The position numbers and the translations under genes were made by a program. Source: Oceanitalea stevensii (GTDB lineage: Bacteria; Actinomycetota; Actinomycetes; Actinomycetales; Actinomycetaceae). Taken from it: 64,000 nt of DNA. Below, piece after piece: positions 26,305-37,711 of the stretch (positions are counted from its first letter, which is position 1; every line of letters begins with the position of its first letter). The DNA is taken from contig NZ_JACSPO010000001.1 of the NCBI RefSeq assembly GCF_014837105.1, positions 1,059,662 through 1,123,661 of the forward strand, in the 5' to 3' direction. The notes beneath the pieces are model-generated. The model saw only the letters and a list, made by a program, of their open reading frames with translations. It did not search any database and was not told the origin of the DNA.

Positions 26305-27670
26305 CGGTGGCCTCCTGTGCAGGTGCCGACTTGGTCTGGGTCGCGGTGCCGGCCTCGGCGAGGCGGCGCCGCGGGGAGGGCGGGAGCTGCTGGCCCGGCA
26401 TCGGCGGCACGGGGAAGCCGCCGGCGAAGGCGTCGAACTCGGAGTCGACGACGACGCCGTCAGCGCCCGTGGGCGCCGCCTCCTCGGCGTCGGGCTCCGT
26501 CTTCTTCTCCGGCCACACGAGGGTGAGGACGAGGATGACGACGAAGATCCCGGCGAGGACGAAGAGCATCGTGCGCAGGTCGATGTCGGAGAACTGGAGC
26601 AGCCCCTGGACGACGGCGACGGCGACGAGCCACGCGAGGGCGGCGGGGATGAGGATCTTCCAGCCGAGGTTCATGAACTGGTCGTAACGGAAGCGCAGGA
26701 GCGTGCCGCGCAGCCAGAACATGAAGAACATGACGAGCCAGATCTTGGCGATCAGCCACAGCGGCGGCCACCAGCCCTGGTTGAACATGCCGTCGTTGAT
26801 CGTCGAGAGCGGCCAGGGGGCGCGCCAGCCGCCGAGGAAGAGGGTCGCGGCGACGGCGGAGACGTTGAACATGTTGATGTACTCGGCGAGGAAGAACCAC
26901 GCGAACTTCATCGAGGAGTACTCGACCATGTGGCCGGCGACGAGCTCACCCTCGGCCTCGGGCAGGTCGAAGGGCAGACGGTTGACCTCACCGACCATCG
27001 ACACGAGGTAGATGAGGAAGGCGGGCAGCAGGATGATCGCCCACCACACGCGGGTCTGGGACTCGACGATCTGGGACGTCGAGGCGGAGCCGGCGACGAG
27101 GAAGACCGAGGCGAGGGCCAGCGCCATGGCCAGCTCGTAGGAGATGACCTGCGCGGAGGAGCGCACGGCGCCCAGCAGCGGGAAGGTCGAGTTCGAGGAC
27201 CAGCCGCCCAGGACGATGCCGTACACGCCCAGGGCGGTGATGCCGAGGATGTAGAGCACCGACACCGAGGAGTCGGCGAGCTGGAGCGGGGTCTCGATCC
27301 CGAAGATCGACACCTCGGGCCCGAAGGGGATGACCGCGTAGATGAGGAAGGCGCACAGCGCGGCGATGAACGGCGCGAGCAGGTAGACGAAGCGGTCGGC
27401 GCCCTTGAGGTTGATGTCCTCCTTGAGGAGCAGCTTCATCGCGTCGGCCGTCGACTGGAGCAGACCCATGGGGCCGTGCACGTTGGGGCCGGGCCGCGTC
27501 TGCATGCGCGCCAGGACCTTGCGCTCGGCCCAGATGGCGATGAGCACGAAGACCAGCAGCATGACGATGATCGCCACCGCCTTGATCACCCAGATCCACC
27601 AGGTGTCGTTGCTGAAGTCGGCGGTCGGGGCGGCCGTGGGGTCGCTGACCACCATGGGCGCGAACATCAT
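26297..27670 (-). CDS. nuoH: NADH-quinone oxidoreductase subunit H
   Basis: Membrane subunit that forms most of the quinone-binding tunnel of complex I. The 457-residue protein has eight or nine helices. Motifs are [20 protein letters not shown], the quinone-channel loop [20 protein letters not shown], and [19 protein letters not shown] Pro/Ala-rich tail of about 70 residues follows the last helix. Its ATG overlaps the nuoG stop. Confidence 0.97.
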   Translation of the reverse strand: MMFAPMVVSDPTAAPTADFSNDTWWIWVIKAVAIIVMLLVFVLIAIWAERKVLARMQTRPGPNVHGPMGLLQSTADAMKLLLKEDINLKGADRFVYLLAPFIAALCAFLIYAVIPFGPEVSIFGIETPLQLADSSVSVLYILGITALGVYGIVLGGWSSNSTFPLLGAVRSSAQVISYELAMALALASVFLVAGSASTSQIVESQTRVWWAIILLPAFLIYLVSMVGEVNRLPFDLPEAEGELVAGHMVEYSSMKFAWFFLAEYINMFNVSAVAATLFLGGWRAPWPLSTINDGMFNQGWWPPLWLIAKIWLVMFFMFWLRGTLLRFRYDQFMNLGWKILIPAALAWLVAVAVVQGLLQFSDIDLRTMLFVLAGIFVVILVLTLVWPEKKTEPDAEEAAPTGADGVVVDSEFDAFAGGFPVPPMPGQQLPPSPRRRLAEAGTATQTKSAPAQEATDE

Positions 27671-30303
27671 CGCGTCACCTCCAGGTCGACGAGGGAGCCG
27701 GCGCCCGCGCCGAGCATCTCGTGCACGTGGGACCCCGGGGAGTTCTCCGGGACCCAGACGATGTCGTCGGACATCGTCGTGACGGCCAGCGGCAGGGTGA
27801 TGCTACCGGCCGGGCCGCGAACGGTGACCGCGGTCCCGTCGACGGCACCGAGGCGGGCCGCGCGGTCCGCCGAGAGGCGCAGGACGGGGCGGTGGGCGGT
27901 GCCCGCGAGGTGCGGCTCACCGTCCTGGCCGCGGCCGGCGTCGAGCTGGAGCTTCCAGGTGGCCAGGACCGCCTGGTGCTCGCCCACCGCGGGGGCCGGC
28001 GCGGCGCTGACCGGTGCGGGGACGGGCGCCTGCGCGGGCTGCCACCCGGCGAGCTCGGTGAGCTGGGCGTGGACGTCGGCAAGCGTGCCGCAGCCCAGGC
28101 TCGTGCCCATCTCGGCCGCGAGGGCGTCCAGGACGCGCTGGTCGGCCATCTGGTGGGAGACGAGCACCTGCCCGAAGGGCCGGCGACGACCCTCCCAGTT
28201 GACGAAGGTGCCGCCCTTCTCGACGGGCGGGGCGACCGGCAGGACGACGTCGGCGTGCTCGGTGACCTCGCTGCGGCGCACCTCGAGCTGGACGACGACG
28301 CCGGCGGCGGCCAGCGCGCGCCGCGCGAGGGCCGGGTCCGGCAGGTCGCGCAGCTCGACGCCGCCGACGAGGAGGCCGCCGAGGCGTCCGGCGGCCGTGT
28401 CCTCGAGGATGGCGGTGAGGTCGCGTCCGGCGGCGGAGGGCAGGCGGTCCACGCCCCAGGCGGCCGCGACGTCGACGCGGGCCTCGGCGTCGGACACGTG
28501 CCGTCCCCCGGGCAGCAGGGCGGGCAGCAGCCCGGCCTCGACGGCGCCCCGCTCGCCGGCGCGGCGCGGCACCCAGGCCAGGCGCGCGCCGGTGCGGTCC
28601 ACGAGACGCTCGACGGCGGTGAGGACGCCGGGCAGGGCACCGGCGCGCTCGCCCACGAGGACGACGGCGCCGGGCTCGGTGAGCGCGGTGGCGACCGCGG
28701 CGGCGGCGACCTCCGTGGCGTCGGGCGTGATGCTGTCGAGCACGGCTGCCTCGGCGCCGGGGACGGCCGGCAGCAGGGAGGCGCGCAGCTTGGTCGTGCC
28801 GCGGGTGGCGAAGGGCGCGACGGTGCTCACCGCGACGGTGCCGGCGAGGACGCCCTTGCGCAGGCGCAGGAACATCGTCCCGCTCTCCTCCTCCGGCTCG
28901 AGGCCGACGAGCAGGACGTGCCCGGCGTGCTCGAGGGCGGAGAAGGTGACGTCCGTCGGGGCGCCGGCGACCCGGCGCGCGAGGAAGTCGGCCTCCTCGG
29001 CGGAGGAGGGGCGGGCCCGGTGGTCGACGTCGTTGGTGCCGAGCACGGTCCGCGCGAAGCGGGACCAGGCGTAGGAGTCCTCGAGGGTGAGGCGGCCACC
29101 GGGCAGGACGCCGACGCCGCCGGCCGAGCGGGCGCGCTCAAGGCCGCGGGCGGCCAGGTGGAGCGCCTCGGACCAGCTCGTCTCGACGAGCTCACCGGTG
29201 TCCTCGTCCCGCACGAGCGGGTACTCCAGGCGGTCCGGCGCGGACTGCCAGGTGAAGGCGAAGCGGTCCTTGTCGGTGATCCACTCCTCGTTGACCTCGG
29301 CGTCGTCACCGGCGAGGCGGCGCACGACGACGCCGCGGCGGTGGTCGACGCGGATGGCCGAGCCACCGGCGTCGTGCTCCGCGACGGACTCCGTCGAGAT
29401 GAGGTCGAAGGGGCGGGCACGGAAGCGGTAGGTCGCGGAGGTGAGCGCACCGACCGGGCAGATCTGGATCGTGTTGCCCGAGAAGTAGGAGGAGAACGGG
29501 CGTCCGGTCGTGTCGGTCTCGGCGACGCCGACGGGGCCGGCGGACAGGCCGACGACAACGCCGGGCTCCCCCTCGACGGGGCCGCTGAGGCCGCGGTCGG
29601 TGACGCGCTGCGCCTCGCCGCCCTCGTAGGCGAAGTCGAGGACGTCGGCGTCGAAGGTGCCGATCTGCGAGCCGTGCGTCGCGTGGACGTCGCGGCCCGG
29701 CGTGCCGCCGCCCCGGCCCTGGAGCGCGATGAACGGGTCACCGGCGATCTGGTCGGAGAAGCGGGTGCAGCGCTGGCACAGGATGCAGCGGTCGCGGTCG
29801 AGGAGGATCTCGCTGGAGATCTTCAGCGGCTTGGGGAAGGTCCGCTTGATGTCGACGAAGCGGGTGGTCGCCCGGCCGTTCGTCATCGCCTGGTTCTGCA
29901 GCGGGCACTCCCCGCCCTTGTCGCAGACGGGGCAGTCGAGCGGGTGGTTGATGAGGAGGAACTCGATCATCCCGTGCTGCGCCTTGTCGGCGACGGCGGA
30001 GGTGTGCTGGGTGGCGACGACCATGCCGGGGGTGGCCTCGAGCGTGCACGAGGTCTGCGGCTTGGGCATCGCGCGGAGGTTGCCCTCCCGGTCCGGGGTG
30101 GACACCTCGACGAGGCACTGGCGGCAGGCGCCGGCGGGCTTGAGCAGGGGGTGGTCGCAGAACCGCGGGATCTGGATGCCGACCTGCTCGGCCGCCCGGA
30201 TGACGAGCGTGCCCTTGGGCACGTCCACCTCGACGCCGTCGATGGTGACGGTGAGGAGGTCGCGCTGCTCCGTCGTCGCGGGAGTGGAAGCCGTCGTCGT
30301 CAT
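27667..30303 (-). CDS. nuoG: NADH-quinone oxidoreductase subunit G
   Basis: Large iron-sulfur subunit of the NADH module, 878 residues. The N-terminal domain binds [2Fe-2S] N1b ([15 protein letters not shown]), N5 ([17 protein letters not shown]) and N4 ([13 protein letters not shown], then ICPVGALT). The remaining two-thirds is a molybdopterin-oxidoreductase-like domain that has lost its cofactor, as in all NuoG. Start ATG 30303 overlaps the nuoF stop; open frame further upstream lies inside nuoF. Confidence 0.96.
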   Translation of the reverse strand: MTTTASTPATTEQRDLLTVTIDGVEVDVPKGTLVIRAAEQVGIQIPRFCDHPLLKPAGACRQCLVEVSTPDREGNLRAMPKPQTSCTLEATPGMVVATQHTSAVADKAQHGMIEFLLINHPLDCPVCDKGGECPLQNQAMTNGRATTRFVDIKRTFPKPLKISSEILLDRDRCILCQRCTRFSDQIAGDPFIALQGRGGGTPGRDVHATHGSQIGTFDADVLDFAYEGGEAQRVTDRGLSGPVEGEPGVVVGLSAGPVGVAETDTTGRPFSSYFSGNTIQICPVGALTSATYRFRARPFDLISTESVAEHDAGGSAIRVDHRRGVVVRRLAGDDAEVNEEWITDKDRFAFTWQSAPDRLEYPLVRDEDTGELVETSWSEALHLAARGLERARSAGGVGVLPGGRLTLEDSYAWSRFARTVLGTNDVDHRARPSSAEEADFLARRVAGAPTDVTFSALEHAGHVLLVGLEPEEESGTMFLRLRKGVLAGTVAVSTVAPFATRGTTKLRASLLPAVPGAEAAVLDSITPDATEVAAAAVATALTEPGAVVLVGERAGALPGVLTAVERLVDRTGARLAWVPRRAGERGAVEAGLLPALLPGGRHVSDAEARVDVAAAWGVDRLPSAAGRDLTAILEDTAAGRLGGLLVGGVELRDLPDPALARRALAAAGVVVQLEVRRSEVTEHADVVLPVAPPVEKGGTFVNWEGRRRPFGQVLVSHQMADQRVLDALAAEMGTSLGCGTLADVHAQLTELAGWQPAQAPVPAPVSAAPAPAVGEHQAVLATWKLQLDAGRGQDGEPHLAGTAHRPVLRLSADRAARLGAVDGTAVTVRGPAGSITLPLAVTTMSDDIVWVPENSPGSHVHEMLGAGAGSLVDLEVTR

Positions 30304-31616
30304 CGGGCACCTACTTCGGAGAACACGGCCGAGGCCTCGTACGGGAAGAGCTCGTGCGCGGGGGTGTGCGTGCCGGCCTCGAACTCCGAGCGGAAGTGCT
30401 TGATGCCGCTCTGGATCGGGACGGCGGACGCGTCGCCGAGCGCGCAGAAGGAGCGTCCGGCGATGTTCGCCGAGACGTCGAGGAGGAGGTCGATGTCGGT
30501 GGGCAGGCCCTTGCCCGCCTCCAGCCGGTGCATGACCTGCTTCATCCAGTACGTGCCCTCGCGGCAGGGGGTGCACTTGCCGCAGGACTCGTGCTGGTAG
30601 AAGTCCGTCCAGCGGGACACGACGCGGACCACCGAGACCGTCTCGTCGAAGACCATGAGCGAGCGGGTGCCGAGCATCGAGCCGGCCGCCCCCACGGACT
30701 CGTAGTCGAGCGGGACGTCGAGGTGCTCCTCGGTGAGGATCGGGCTCGAGGAGCCACCGGGGGTCCAGAACTTCAGGCGGTGCCCGGCGCGGATCCCGCC
30801 GGCCATGTCGATGAGCTCGCGCATCGTGATGCCGAGCGGCGCCTCGTACTGGCCGGGCCGGACGACGTGGCCGGACAGGGAGAACAGGCCGTGGCCGGCG
30901 GACTTCTCGGTGCCCATCGAGGAGAACCAGTCGGTGCCGCCGCGCAGGATGCCGGGGACCGAGGCGATCGACTCGACGTTGTTGACGACCGTCGGACGGG
31001 CGTAGAGGCCCGCGACCGCCGGGAACGGCGGCTTGAGGCGCGGCTGGCCGCGGCGGCCCTCGAGGGAGTCGAGCAGCGCCGTCTCCTCACCGCAGATGTA
31101 GGCGCCGGCGCCGGCGTGGACGGTGATCTCGAGGCTGTAGTCGCCGTTCGGGCCCAGGTTCGTCCCGATGAGACCCGCCTCGCGGGCCTCGCGGACCGCG
31201 GCCAGGAGGCGGCGGTAGACGTGGACGACCTCCCCGCGCAGGTAGATGAAGGCGTGGTTGCCGCCGATGGCGTAGGACGTGATCGCCACGCCCTCGATGA
31301 GGGCGTGCGGGTTGGCCATCATGAGCGGGACGTCCTTGCAGGCGCCCGGCTCGGACTCGTCGGCGTTGACGACGAGGTAGCGGGGACCGCCGTCGGGAGC
31401 CGGGAGGAAGGACCACTTGAGGCCGGTGGGGAAGCCGGCGCCGCCGCGGCCGCGCAGGCCGGAGCCCTTGACGGTCTCGACGACGTCGCCCGGGGCCATG
31501 TCCATGGCCGTGGCCAGGGCCTGGTAGCCGCCGCGGGAGCGGTAGGTCTCCAGGCTCCAGGAGCGCTCGGCGTCCCAGATGTCCGACAGGATCGGAGTCA
31601 GCTGCGTCTGGCTCAC
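30300..31616 (-). CDS. nuoF: NADH-quinone oxidoreductase subunit F
   Basis: NADH-binding, FMN-containing subunit of complex I, 438 residues. Glycine-rich [18 protein letters not shown] binds NADH and FMN, with [18 protein letters not shown] and [18 protein letters not shown]. Cluster N3 is at [15 protein letters not shown] plus a later cysteine in [10 protein letters not shown]. Starts GTG overlapping the nuoE stop. Confidence 0.97.
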   Translation of the reverse strand: MSQTQLTPILSDIWDAERSWSLETYRSRGGYQALATAMDMAPGDVVETVKGSGLRGRGGAGFPTGLKWSFLPAPDGGPRYLVVNADESEPGACKDVPLMMANPHALIEGVAITSYAIGGNHAFIYLRGEVVHVYRRLLAAVREAREAGLIGTNLGPNGDYSLEITVHAGAGAYICGEETALLDSLEGRRGQPRLKPPFPAVAGLYARPTVVNNVESIASVPGILRGGTDWFSSMGTEKSAGHGLFSLSGHVVRPGQYEAPLGITMRELIDMAGGIRAGHRLKFWTPGGSSSPILTEEHLDVPLDYESVGAAGSMLGTRSLMVFDETVSVVRVVSRWTDFYQHESCGKCTPCREGTYWMKQVMHRLEAGKGLPTDIDLLLDVSANIAGRSFCALGDASAVPIQSGIKHFRSEFEAGTHTPAHELFPYEASAVFSEVGAR

Positions 31617-32434
31617 TGCTTTCCCTCCTCGGCCGTGGCGCCCTCGCCGGCCGGGCCACGCTTGCCCGCCGGGTCGGTGTCGTCAGGGGTGGTCGGCGGG
31701 CGCTCGGCGCTGCCGTAGGGGTTGGGGACGGTGCCGCCCTCGACGGCGCCGCCGCCTCGGGCCTCGTCGGTCGCGGGGGCGGTCCAGCCGCGCTCGCGGG
31801 ACAGCTGCAGCCCGGCGAGGGTCGCCGGACCGGCGCCCACGCCCTCGTCCGCGCGGCCGTCCTCGAAGCCGGCGAGGACGTGGGAGATCTCCTTGAAGGT
31901 GCCGACGGTCGCCGCCCCACGCGTGGGGGTGACCGGGCGGCCGGCGCGCAGCTCGTCGACGAGCTCGATGGCCGACGTCGGGGTCTGGTTGTCGAAGAAC
32001 TCCCAGTTGACGACGACGACGGGCGCGTAGTCGCAGGCCGCGTTGCACTCGACCTGCTCGAGGGTGATGACACCGTCCTCGGTGGTCTCGTCGTGGCCGA
32101 TGCCGAGGTGCTCGGAGACCTTGTCGTAGATGATGTCGCCGCCCATGACGGCGCACAGCGCGTTCGTGCACACCCCGACCGTGTACTGGCCGTTGGGGTG
32201 GCGCTTGTACTGGGTGTAGAAGGTCGCGACCGCGGAGACCTCGGCGCGGGTGAGGCCGAGGAGCTCGGCGCACAGCGCGATGCCGCGGGCGCTGACGTAA
32301 CCGTCCTCGGACTGGACGAGGTGCAGCATCGGCAGCAGGGCCGAGCGTGCCTGCGGGTAGCGGGAGATGATCTGCCCGGCCTCGCCGCGCAGCCGCTCCT
32401 CCACCTCGGGTGCGTACGTGGTGACGACGCTCAT
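31613..32434 (-). CDS. nuoE: NADH-quinone oxidoreductase subunit E
   Basis: Thioredoxin-like subunit carrying [2Fe-2S] cluster N1a. The ligands are in VCTNALCAVMGG and VECNAACDYAP. The first 165 residues match the family; the remaining ~105 form an unusual Gly/Pro/acidic tail of unknown role. At 273 residues it is much longer than E. coli NuoE (166). The ATG overlaps the nuoD stop by one base. Confidence 0.95.
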   Translation of the reverse strand: MSVVTTYAPEVEERLRGEAGQIISRYPQARSALLPMLHLVQSEDGYVSARGIALCAELLGLTRAEVSAVATFYTQYKRHPNGQYTVGVCTNALCAVMGGDIIYDKVSEHLGIGHDETTEDGVITLEQVECNAACDYAPVVVVNWEFFDNQTPTSAIELVDELRAGRPVTPTRGAATVGTFKEISHVLAGFEDGRADEGVGAGPATLAGLQLSRERGWTAPATDEARGGGAVEGGTVPNPYGSAERPPTTPDDTDPAGKRGPAGEGATAEEGKQ

Positions 32435-33777
32435 CAGCGGTCCACCCCTCCCAGGACAGGGTCGATCGAGGCCAGCGTGACGACGACGTCGGCCAGCTGG
32501 CCACCCTCGCTCATGATCGACGTCGACTGCAGGTTGGAGAAGGACGGGTCACGGAAGTGGGCCCGGTAGGGCCGCGTCCCGCCGTCGGAGACGAGGTGGA
32601 CGCCCAGGACCCCGCGCGGGTGCTCGATGGTCTGGTACACCTGCCCGGCCGGGACCCGGAAGCCCTCGGTGACGAGCTTGAAGTGGTGGATGAGCGACTC
32701 CATCGAGGTGCCCATGATCTCGCGGATGTGGTCCAGGGAGTTGCCCTGGCCGTCGCTGCCGATCGACAGCTGCGCGGGCCAGGCGACCTTCTTGTCCGCG
32801 ACCATGACCGGCCCGGGGGTGGCCTCGAGGCGCTCGAGGACCTGGTCGATGATCTTCATCGACTCGTAGCACTCGGCCCAGCGGACGCGCACGCGACCGA
32901 AGGCGTCGCAGCTGTCGTCGGTGATGACGTCGAAGTCGTAGGTCTCGTAGCCGCAGTACGGCGCGATGCGGCGCATGTCGAGCGGGTAGCCCGACGCGCG
33001 CAGCGCGGGGCCGGTGAGCCCGAGGGCCAGGCCGGCGGCCAGCGAGATGTGGCCGACGTCCTCGTGACGCAGCTTGTAGATGGGGTTGGCCATCGTGAGG
33101 TCCTGGAGCTCACCGATGTCGCGGCGCACCTTGGGGAGCAGCTCGCGGACCATCTCGATCGTGTCGGCCGGGATGTCCTGCGCCACGCCGCCGGGGCGGA
33201 TGTAGGCGTGGTTCATCCGCAGGCCGGTGATGTGCTCGAGGATCCGCAGGATCTCCTCGCGGCCGCGGAAGCCGATCGTCATCATCGTCGTGGCGCCCAG
33301 CTCGTTACCGGCCGTGGCGATCGCGACGATGTGCGAGGCGATGCGGTTGAGCTCCATGACGAGGACCCGGATGAGGGTCGCGCGCGCCGGGATCTCGTCG
33401 GTGATGCCGAGGAGCTTCTCCACGCCGAGGCAGTAGGCGGCCTCCTGGAACAGCGGGGCGACGTAGTCCATGCGGGTGCAGAACGTCACGCCCTGGGTCC
33501 AGTTGCGGTACTCCATGTTCTTCTCGATACCGGTGTGCAGGTAGCCGGTACCGACGCGCAGCTCGTTGACGGTCTCACCCTCGATGTCGAGGATGAGCCG
33601 GAGCACGCCGTGGGTCGAGGGGTGCACCGGTCCCATGTTGACGACGATGCGCTCCTCGCCCAGGCGCTCGGCCTCGGCGGCGATGGCCGCCCAGTCGCCG
33701 CCGTCGGCGGTGAACTCGGGGCCGGTCTGCGAGTCGAGCGCGGGCCCGGTGGCGTGCAGGTTCGTGTGGTCGGCCAT
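32434..33777 (-). CDS. nuoD: NADH-quinone oxidoreductase subunit D
   Basis: 49-kDa subunit at the quinone site, derived from the [NiFe]-hydrogenase large subunit. The 447-residue product has [59 protein letters not shown] and [10 protein letters not shown]. The conserved quinone-site His is in VHPSTHG. Start ATG 33777 overlaps the nuoC stop by one base. Confidence 0.97.
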   Translation of the reverse strand: MADHTNLHATGPALDSQTGPEFTADGGDWAAIAAEAERLGEERIVVNMGPVHPSTHGVLRLILDIEGETVNELRVGTGYLHTGIEKNMEYRNWTQGVTFCTRMDYVAPLFQEAAYCLGVEKLLGITDEIPARATLIRVLVMELNRIASHIVAIATAGNELGATTMMTIGFRGREEILRILEHITGLRMNHAYIRPGGVAQDIPADTIEMVRELLPKVRRDIGELQDLTMANPIYKLRHEDVGHISLAAGLALGLTGPALRASGYPLDMRRIAPYCGYETYDFDVITDDSCDAFGRVRVRWAECYESMKIIDQVLERLEATPGPVMVADKKVAWPAQLSIGSDGQGNSLDHIREIMGTSMESLIHHFKLVTEGFRVPAGQVYQTIEHPRGVLGVHLVSDGGTRPYRAHFRDPSFSNLQSTSIMSEGGQLADVVVTLASIDPVLGGVDR

Positions 33778-34583
33778 CAGCTGTAAGACCTCCGGGTGTC
33801 GGGCGGCGGGATCGTCCCGCCCTTGTACTCGACCGGGATCCCGCCCAGCGGGTAGTCCTTGCGCTGCGGGTGACCGACCCAGTCGTCGGGCATCGCGGTG
33901 CGCGCGAGGGAGGGGTGACCGTCGAAGACGATCCCCATGAGGTCCCAGGTCTCCCGCTCGTGCCAGTCGTTGCCGGGGTAGATGTCGACGATCGTCGGCA
34001 CGTGGGGGTCGGCGTCGGCGACGGCCACCTCCAGGCGCAGCTGGCGGCCGTGGGTGAGGGAGATGAGGTGGTAGACGGCGTGGAGCTCGCGGTCGACGTC
34101 GGCCGGGAAGTGGACGCCCGAGACACCCATGCACAGCTCGAAGCGCAGGTCCTGGTCGTCACGCAGCCACTGGGCCACGCGGCGCAGGTGCTCGCGGGCG
34201 AGGAAGATCGTCAGCTCGCCGCGGTCGACGACGACCTTCTCGATCGCGCTGTCCGGGTCGACGCCGTCGGCCTCGAGGAGCTCGACGAGGATGTCGACGA
34301 CCTCGTCGAACCAGCTGCCGTAGGGCCGCTCGGCGGCCGGCGGCATCGCGACGGTGGCGACGAGGCCACCGAAGCCGGAGGTGTCACCGCTGCCGTGGAC
34401 GCCGAACATGCCGCGGCGGACGTCGACGACCTCCAGCGCGCGGCGCCCGCCGACGGGCCCGGCGGGGATGTTCTGCCCGGCGGCCTCGAGGGCCGCCTCG
34501 GTCGTCGACTGCGCGCCCGTCTCGCCGGTACCCGGCTTGACGACGTCGGCGGCGGACTTCTTCTCGTCCTCGCGCTCGCTCAC
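33777..34583 (-). CDS. nuoC: NADH-quinone oxidoreductase subunit C
   Basis: 30-kDa subunit of the peripheral arm. The 268-residue product has an N-terminal extension of about 85 residues before the core ([20 protein letters not shown]). The family signature is [20 protein letters not shown]. The C-terminal [19 protein letters not shown] is usual. GTG start, four-base overlap with nuoB. Confidence 0.96.
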   Translation of the reverse strand: MSEREDEKKSAADVVKPGTGETGAQSTTEAALEAAGQNIPAGPVGGRRALEVVDVRRGMFGVHGSGDTSGFGGLVATVAMPPAAERPYGSWFDEVVDILVELLEADGVDPDSAIEKVVVDRGELTIFLAREHLRRVAQWLRDDQDLRFELCMGVSGVHFPADVDRELHAVYHLISLTHGRQLRLEVAVADADPHVPTIVDIYPGNDWHERETWDLMGIVFDGHPSLARTAMPDDWVGHPQRKDYPLGGIPVEYKGGTIPPPDTRRSYS

Positions 34584-35134
34584 GCCAGCAGCCCCTTCAT
34601 CTGGTGGGTGGGAGTGGCGGCCAGCGCCGCCTCCTCCGCCGCACGGGCCACGGCCTCACGGTTGGCACCGAGGGGCTCGTGCTTGACCTGGTCGTGCAGC
34701 GCCATGATCGCGTTGATGAGCATCTCCGGCCGCGGCGGGCAGCCGGGCAGGTAGATGTCCACGGGCACGAGGTGGTCGACGCCCTGGATGATCGCGTAGT
34801 TGTTGAACATGCCGCCGCTGGAGGCGCACACGCCCATCGAGATGACCCACTTGGGGTCGGCCATCTGGTCGTAGATCTGCCGGACGACGGGCGCCATCTT
34901 CTGGCTCACGCGGCCCGAGACGATCATGAGGTCGGCGTGACGCGGGGACGCGCGGAAGACCTCCATGCCGAAGCGGGAGATGTCGAAGCGCGGGGTGCCT
35001 GCGGCCATCATCTCGATGGCGCAGCACGCCAGACCCATGGTGACCGGCCACATCGAGCCCTTGCGGGCCAGCCCGACGGCCTTCTCCACGGTCGTGAGCA
35101 TGAACCCCGCTGGGAGCTTCTCTTCCAGACCCAT
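34580..35134 (-). CDS. nuoB: NADH-quinone oxidoreductase subunit B
   Basis: Carries cluster N2, the last iron-sulfur centre before quinone. The 184-residue product has adjacent cysteines in [10 protein letters not shown] and the other ligands in [10 protein letters not shown] and [10 protein letters not shown]. The ATG at 35132-35134 follows nuoA by 10 bp with a GAGGAC site; upstream frame is rejected. Confidence 0.97.
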   Translation of the reverse strand: MGLEEKLPAGFMLTTVEKAVGLARKGSMWPVTMGLACCAIEMMAAGTPRFDISRFGMEVFRASPRHADLMIVSGRVSQKMAPVVRQIYDQMADPKWVISMGVCASSGGMFNNYAIIQGVDHLVPVDIYLPGCPPRPEMLINAIMALHDQVKHEPLGANREAVARAAEEAALAATPTHQMKGLLA

Positions 35135-35144
35135 GTTGTCCTCC

Positions 35145-35504
35145 TCAGTCCCACTCAAGGGCGCCGCGCCGCCACTCGTAGGCGAAAGGCACGGTGATGA
35201 TGGCGATGAAAGCGAGCGCGGCGACGAGGCCGAAGGCGGCCAGCTCACTGAAGGCGATGGCCCACGGCACGAGGAAGATGACCTCGACGTCGAAGACGAT
35301 GAAGGTCATGGCCACGAGGTAGTACTTGATGGGGAAGCGGCCGGCACCCGTGGCGCGCGGGGTGGCCTCCACACCGCACTCGTAGTTCGCGACCTTGATC
35401 CGGTTGTAGCGCTTGGGCCCGATGACCGCGCTCGCCGCGAGGCCGCCGATCGCCAGTGCGGCGGCTGCCGCCGCCATGACGAGGATGGGGACGAAGGGGT
35501 TCAT
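35145..35504 (-). CDS. nuoA: NADH-quinone oxidoreductase subunit A
   Basis: Three-helix membrane subunit, first gene of the operon, 119 residues. The hallmark loop is [20 protein letters not shown], followed by [15 protein letters not shown]. The ATG has GGAGGCACG directly before it. The menJ gene ends 70 bp upstream with no hairpin seen between, so the operon may be read through from the menJ promoter. Confidence 0.96.
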   Translation of the reverse strand: MNPFVPILVMAAAAAALAIGGLAASAVIGPKRYNRIKVANYECGVEATPRATGAGRFPIKYYLVAMTFIVFDVEVIFLVPWAIAFSELAAFGLVAALAFIAIITVPFAYEWRRGALEWD

Positions 35505-35574
35505 CGTGCCTCCGTGGTTTCTCGGTACGCGGTGGGCGTGGCCCTCCGGCTGCTCGGGTGTCCGTCTCGCTGCC

Positions 35575-36867
35575 TCACGATGCGGGCACCGCCCTGCTCA
35601 GTGCCGCGATGAGCCTATCCATCCAGTCCCCGTCGCGGCGGTCGAAGCCGTCCGACAGGAGCTTCATGACGAAACGCATGAGGACGGGCCGTGGGAGACC
35701 GTACTTCACGCAGGCACGCATGATCTCCGGCCGCTCAATGAGGCGGGCGAAGACCTGGCCCATCGTGAAGTAGCCTCCCAGCTCGTCGGCGAGGATCGCC
35801 GGGTAGGTCCGCAGCGCCTTCTCCATCGCGTAGGGCGTGGTCCGGGCCAGGGCCTGGGAGACGACGTCGGCGGCGATCCGGCCGGACTGCATCGCGTAGG
35901 CGATGCCCTCGCCGTTGAAGGGGGAGACCATGCCGCCGGAGTCTCCGACGAGCAGCATCCCCTGGGAGTAGTGCGGCTTGCGGTTGAAGGCCATCGGCAG
36001 GGCGGCGCTGCGCAGCTCGCCCACCTGGTTCTCGGGGGTGAACTCCCACTCGGCGGGCGCATTGCGCATCCACGTCGCGAACAGGCCCTTGTAGTCGAGC
36101 TTCGTGGGCTTGGCGGTGGAGCTGAGCGAGCCGAGCCCGACGTTGACCGTGCCGTCGCCCAGGGCGAAGATCCAGCCGTAGCCCGGCATGAGGTTCGAGC
36201 GGCCCGGCTCCCCGTCCCACAGCTCCAGGTGCGACTCCATCATCGGGTCGTCGTGGCGCGGGCTCCTGAAGTAGGTGCGGATCGCGACGCCCATGGGGCG
36301 GTTGTCGTTCTTCTCGATGCCCATCGTCGTGGCCAGCCGGGCCGAGACGCCACCGGCGTCGACGACGATGCGGGCGTGGTAGGAGCGCTCCTCCCCCGTC
36401 CGCCGGCCCTTGGCGTCCACCGAGCGGGTGGTGACGCCGAGGATGCGGCCCGAGCGCTCGTGGCGCACGGGGCCGGTGACGGCCACGCCCTCGCGCAGCC
36501 GCGCACCGCTGGCGGCGGCGTGCCGGGCGAGGGTCTCGTCGAGATTCATCCGGGAGCGGGCCAGGCCGTAGGACGGCATCTCGGCGAGCTCGGGCCAGGG
36601 GATCTCGATGCGGTGGCCGGCGCCGTAGGTGCGCAGCCCCCAGTTGCGGATCCAGCCGTCGGACTCCTCGGTGGGCACGCCCATGCGGATGAGCTCGGCG
36701 ACGGCGCGCGGGGTGAGGCCGTCGCCGCAGATCTTGTCGCGGGGGAAGGTGGCCTTCTCGAGGAGAAGGACGTCCAGGCCGGTCTGGGCGAGGTAGTGCG
36801 CGGTGGCCGATCCGGCGGGACCTGCGCCGACAACGATGACGTCGGCGTCATCGTGGGCTGCGCGCAC
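35575..36867 (-). CDS. menJ: Geranylgeranyl reductase family protein, probable menaquinone reductase MenJ
   Basis: FAD enzyme that reduces a double bond in isoprenoid chains; the mycobacterial homologue saturates one unit of menaquinone. The 430-residue protein starts MRAAHDDADVIVVGAGPAGS with the Rossmann motif, then FPRDKICGDGLTPRAV. MLLVGDSGGMVSPFNGEGIA is the second FAD motif. The GTG at 36865-36867 has an AGGAGAGG site. Position between menG and nuoA supports a role with menaquinone; the substrate is inferred. Confidence 0.85.
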   Translation of the reverse strand: MRAAHDDADVIVVGAGPAGSATAHYLAQTGLDVLLLEKATFPRDKICGDGLTPRAVAELIRMGVPTEESDGWIRNWGLRTYGAGHRIEIPWPELAEMPSYGLARSRMNLDETLARHAAASGARLREGVAVTGPVRHERSGRILGVTTRSVDAKGRRTGEERSYHARIVVDAGGVSARLATTMGIEKNDNRPMGVAIRTYFRSPRHDDPMMESHLELWDGEPGRSNLMPGYGWIFALGDGTVNVGLGSLSSTAKPTKLDYKGLFATWMRNAPAEWEFTPENQVGELRSAALPMAFNRKPHYSQGMLLVGDSGGMVSPFNGEGIAYAMQSGRIAADVVSQALARTTPYAMEKALRTYPAILADELGGYFTMGQVFARLIERPEIMRACVKYGLPRPVLMRFVMKLLSDGFDRRDGDWMDRLIAALSRAVPAS

Positions 36868-36940
36868 GTCACCTCTCCTGGTTCGTCATGGTTGCTCACC
36901 GGCGTCCAGACGGCACCGTGATGCACCCGCAGTCTACAAA

Positions 36941-36957
36941 GTTCGCGACGCGCGAAC
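36941..36957. promoter_or_regulatory. Perfect inverted repeat in the menJ-menG promoter region
   Basis: GTTCGCG and CGCGAAC (7 bp each) flank ACG. The repeat lies just upstream of a minus-strand -10-like TAGACT (36934-36929), so a bound protein would block or modulate menJ-nuo transcription. The regulator is not known. Confidence 0.45.
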
Positions 36958-36960
36958 CGC

Positions 36961-36976
36961 TTAGGGTGACCTAACC
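36961..36976. promoter_or_regulatory. Candidate iron-regulator (DtxR/IdeR-type) box
   Basis: TTAGGGTGACCTAACC contains the outer TTAGG and CCTAACC blocks of the DtxR/IdeR box; by eye 13 of 19 consensus positions fit. It covers the expected -35 zone of menG and lies upstream of the menJ -10. Iron control of menaquinone and complex I genes is plausible but unproven. Confidence 0.4.
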
Positions 36977-36998
36977 AGGCGCGGGGGGCGCGCCCTGG

Positions 36999-37010
36999 GA
37001 CAATGCCCTC
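36999..37010 (+). promoter_or_regulatory. -10 element of menG (leaderless)
   Basis: GACAAT at 36999-37004 is six bases before the ATG at 37011, and no ribosome binding site is present. Transcription is expected to begin at the start codon. Confidence 0.55.
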
Positions 37011-37700
37011 ATGAGCCGAGCCGACCTGGACAAGCAGCCGCGTGAGGTGGCGAGGATGTTCGACGCCGTGGCCAAGCGCTACGACGTGACCAACGACATC
37101 CTCTCCCTGTGGCAGGACCGCGCGTGGCGCGTGGCCACCCGGCGCGCGGTCGCTGCCGAGCCGGGCATGCGGGTCCTGGACCTCGCCGCGGGCACCGGCA
37201 CCTCCAGCGAGGCCTACGCGGACGCCGGCGTCGCCGTCGTCCCCTGCGACTTCTCCACCGGCATGGTCGGGGTGGGCAAGCGCCGCCGTCCCGACCTCAG
37301 CTTCGTCGCCGGTGACGCGACGAGGCTCCCCTTCGCCGACGAGTCCTTCGACGTCGTGACGATCTCCTTCGGGCTGCGCAACGTCGTCGACACCGACCTC
37401 GCACTGCGGGAGATGCGGCGCGTGACGCGGCCCGGCGGGCGCCTGGTCATCTGCGAGTTCTCCCGGCCCACCTTCGGGCCCTTCCGCGTGCTGTACAGCT
37501 TCTACCTCACCCAGGTGCTCCCCCGGGTGGCGCGGCTGGTGTCCTCCAACACCGACGCCTACGGCTACCTCGCCGAGTCGATCACCGACTGGCCCGACCA
37601 GCGCGGCCTGGCGGACCTCGTGGCCGGCGCGGGCTGGCGCTCGGTGGGCTACCGCAACCTCTCCGGCGGCATCGTCGCGCTCCACCGCGCGACCCGCTGA
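37011..37700 (+). CDS. menG: Demethylmenaquinone methyltransferase
   Basis: SAM-dependent C-methyltransferase of the last menaquinone step (MenG/UbiE). The 229-residue product has [17 protein letters not shown], the SAM motif [35 protein letters not shown], and [14 protein letters not shown]. Normal length. menF follows 11 bp downstream, so the two form an operon. Confidence 0.96.
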   Translation: MSRADLDKQPREVARMFDAVAKRYDVTNDILSLWQDRAWRVATRRAVAAEPGMRVLDLAAGTGTSSEAYADAGVAVVPCDFSTGMVGVGKRRRPDLSFVAGDATRLPFADESFDVVTISFGLRNVVDTDLALREMRRVTRPGGRLVICEFSRPTFGPFRVLYSFYLTQVLPRVARLVSSNTDAYGYLAESITDWPDQRGLADLVAGAGWRSVGYRNLSGGIVALHRATR

Positions 37701-37711
37701 GGACCGCCACG

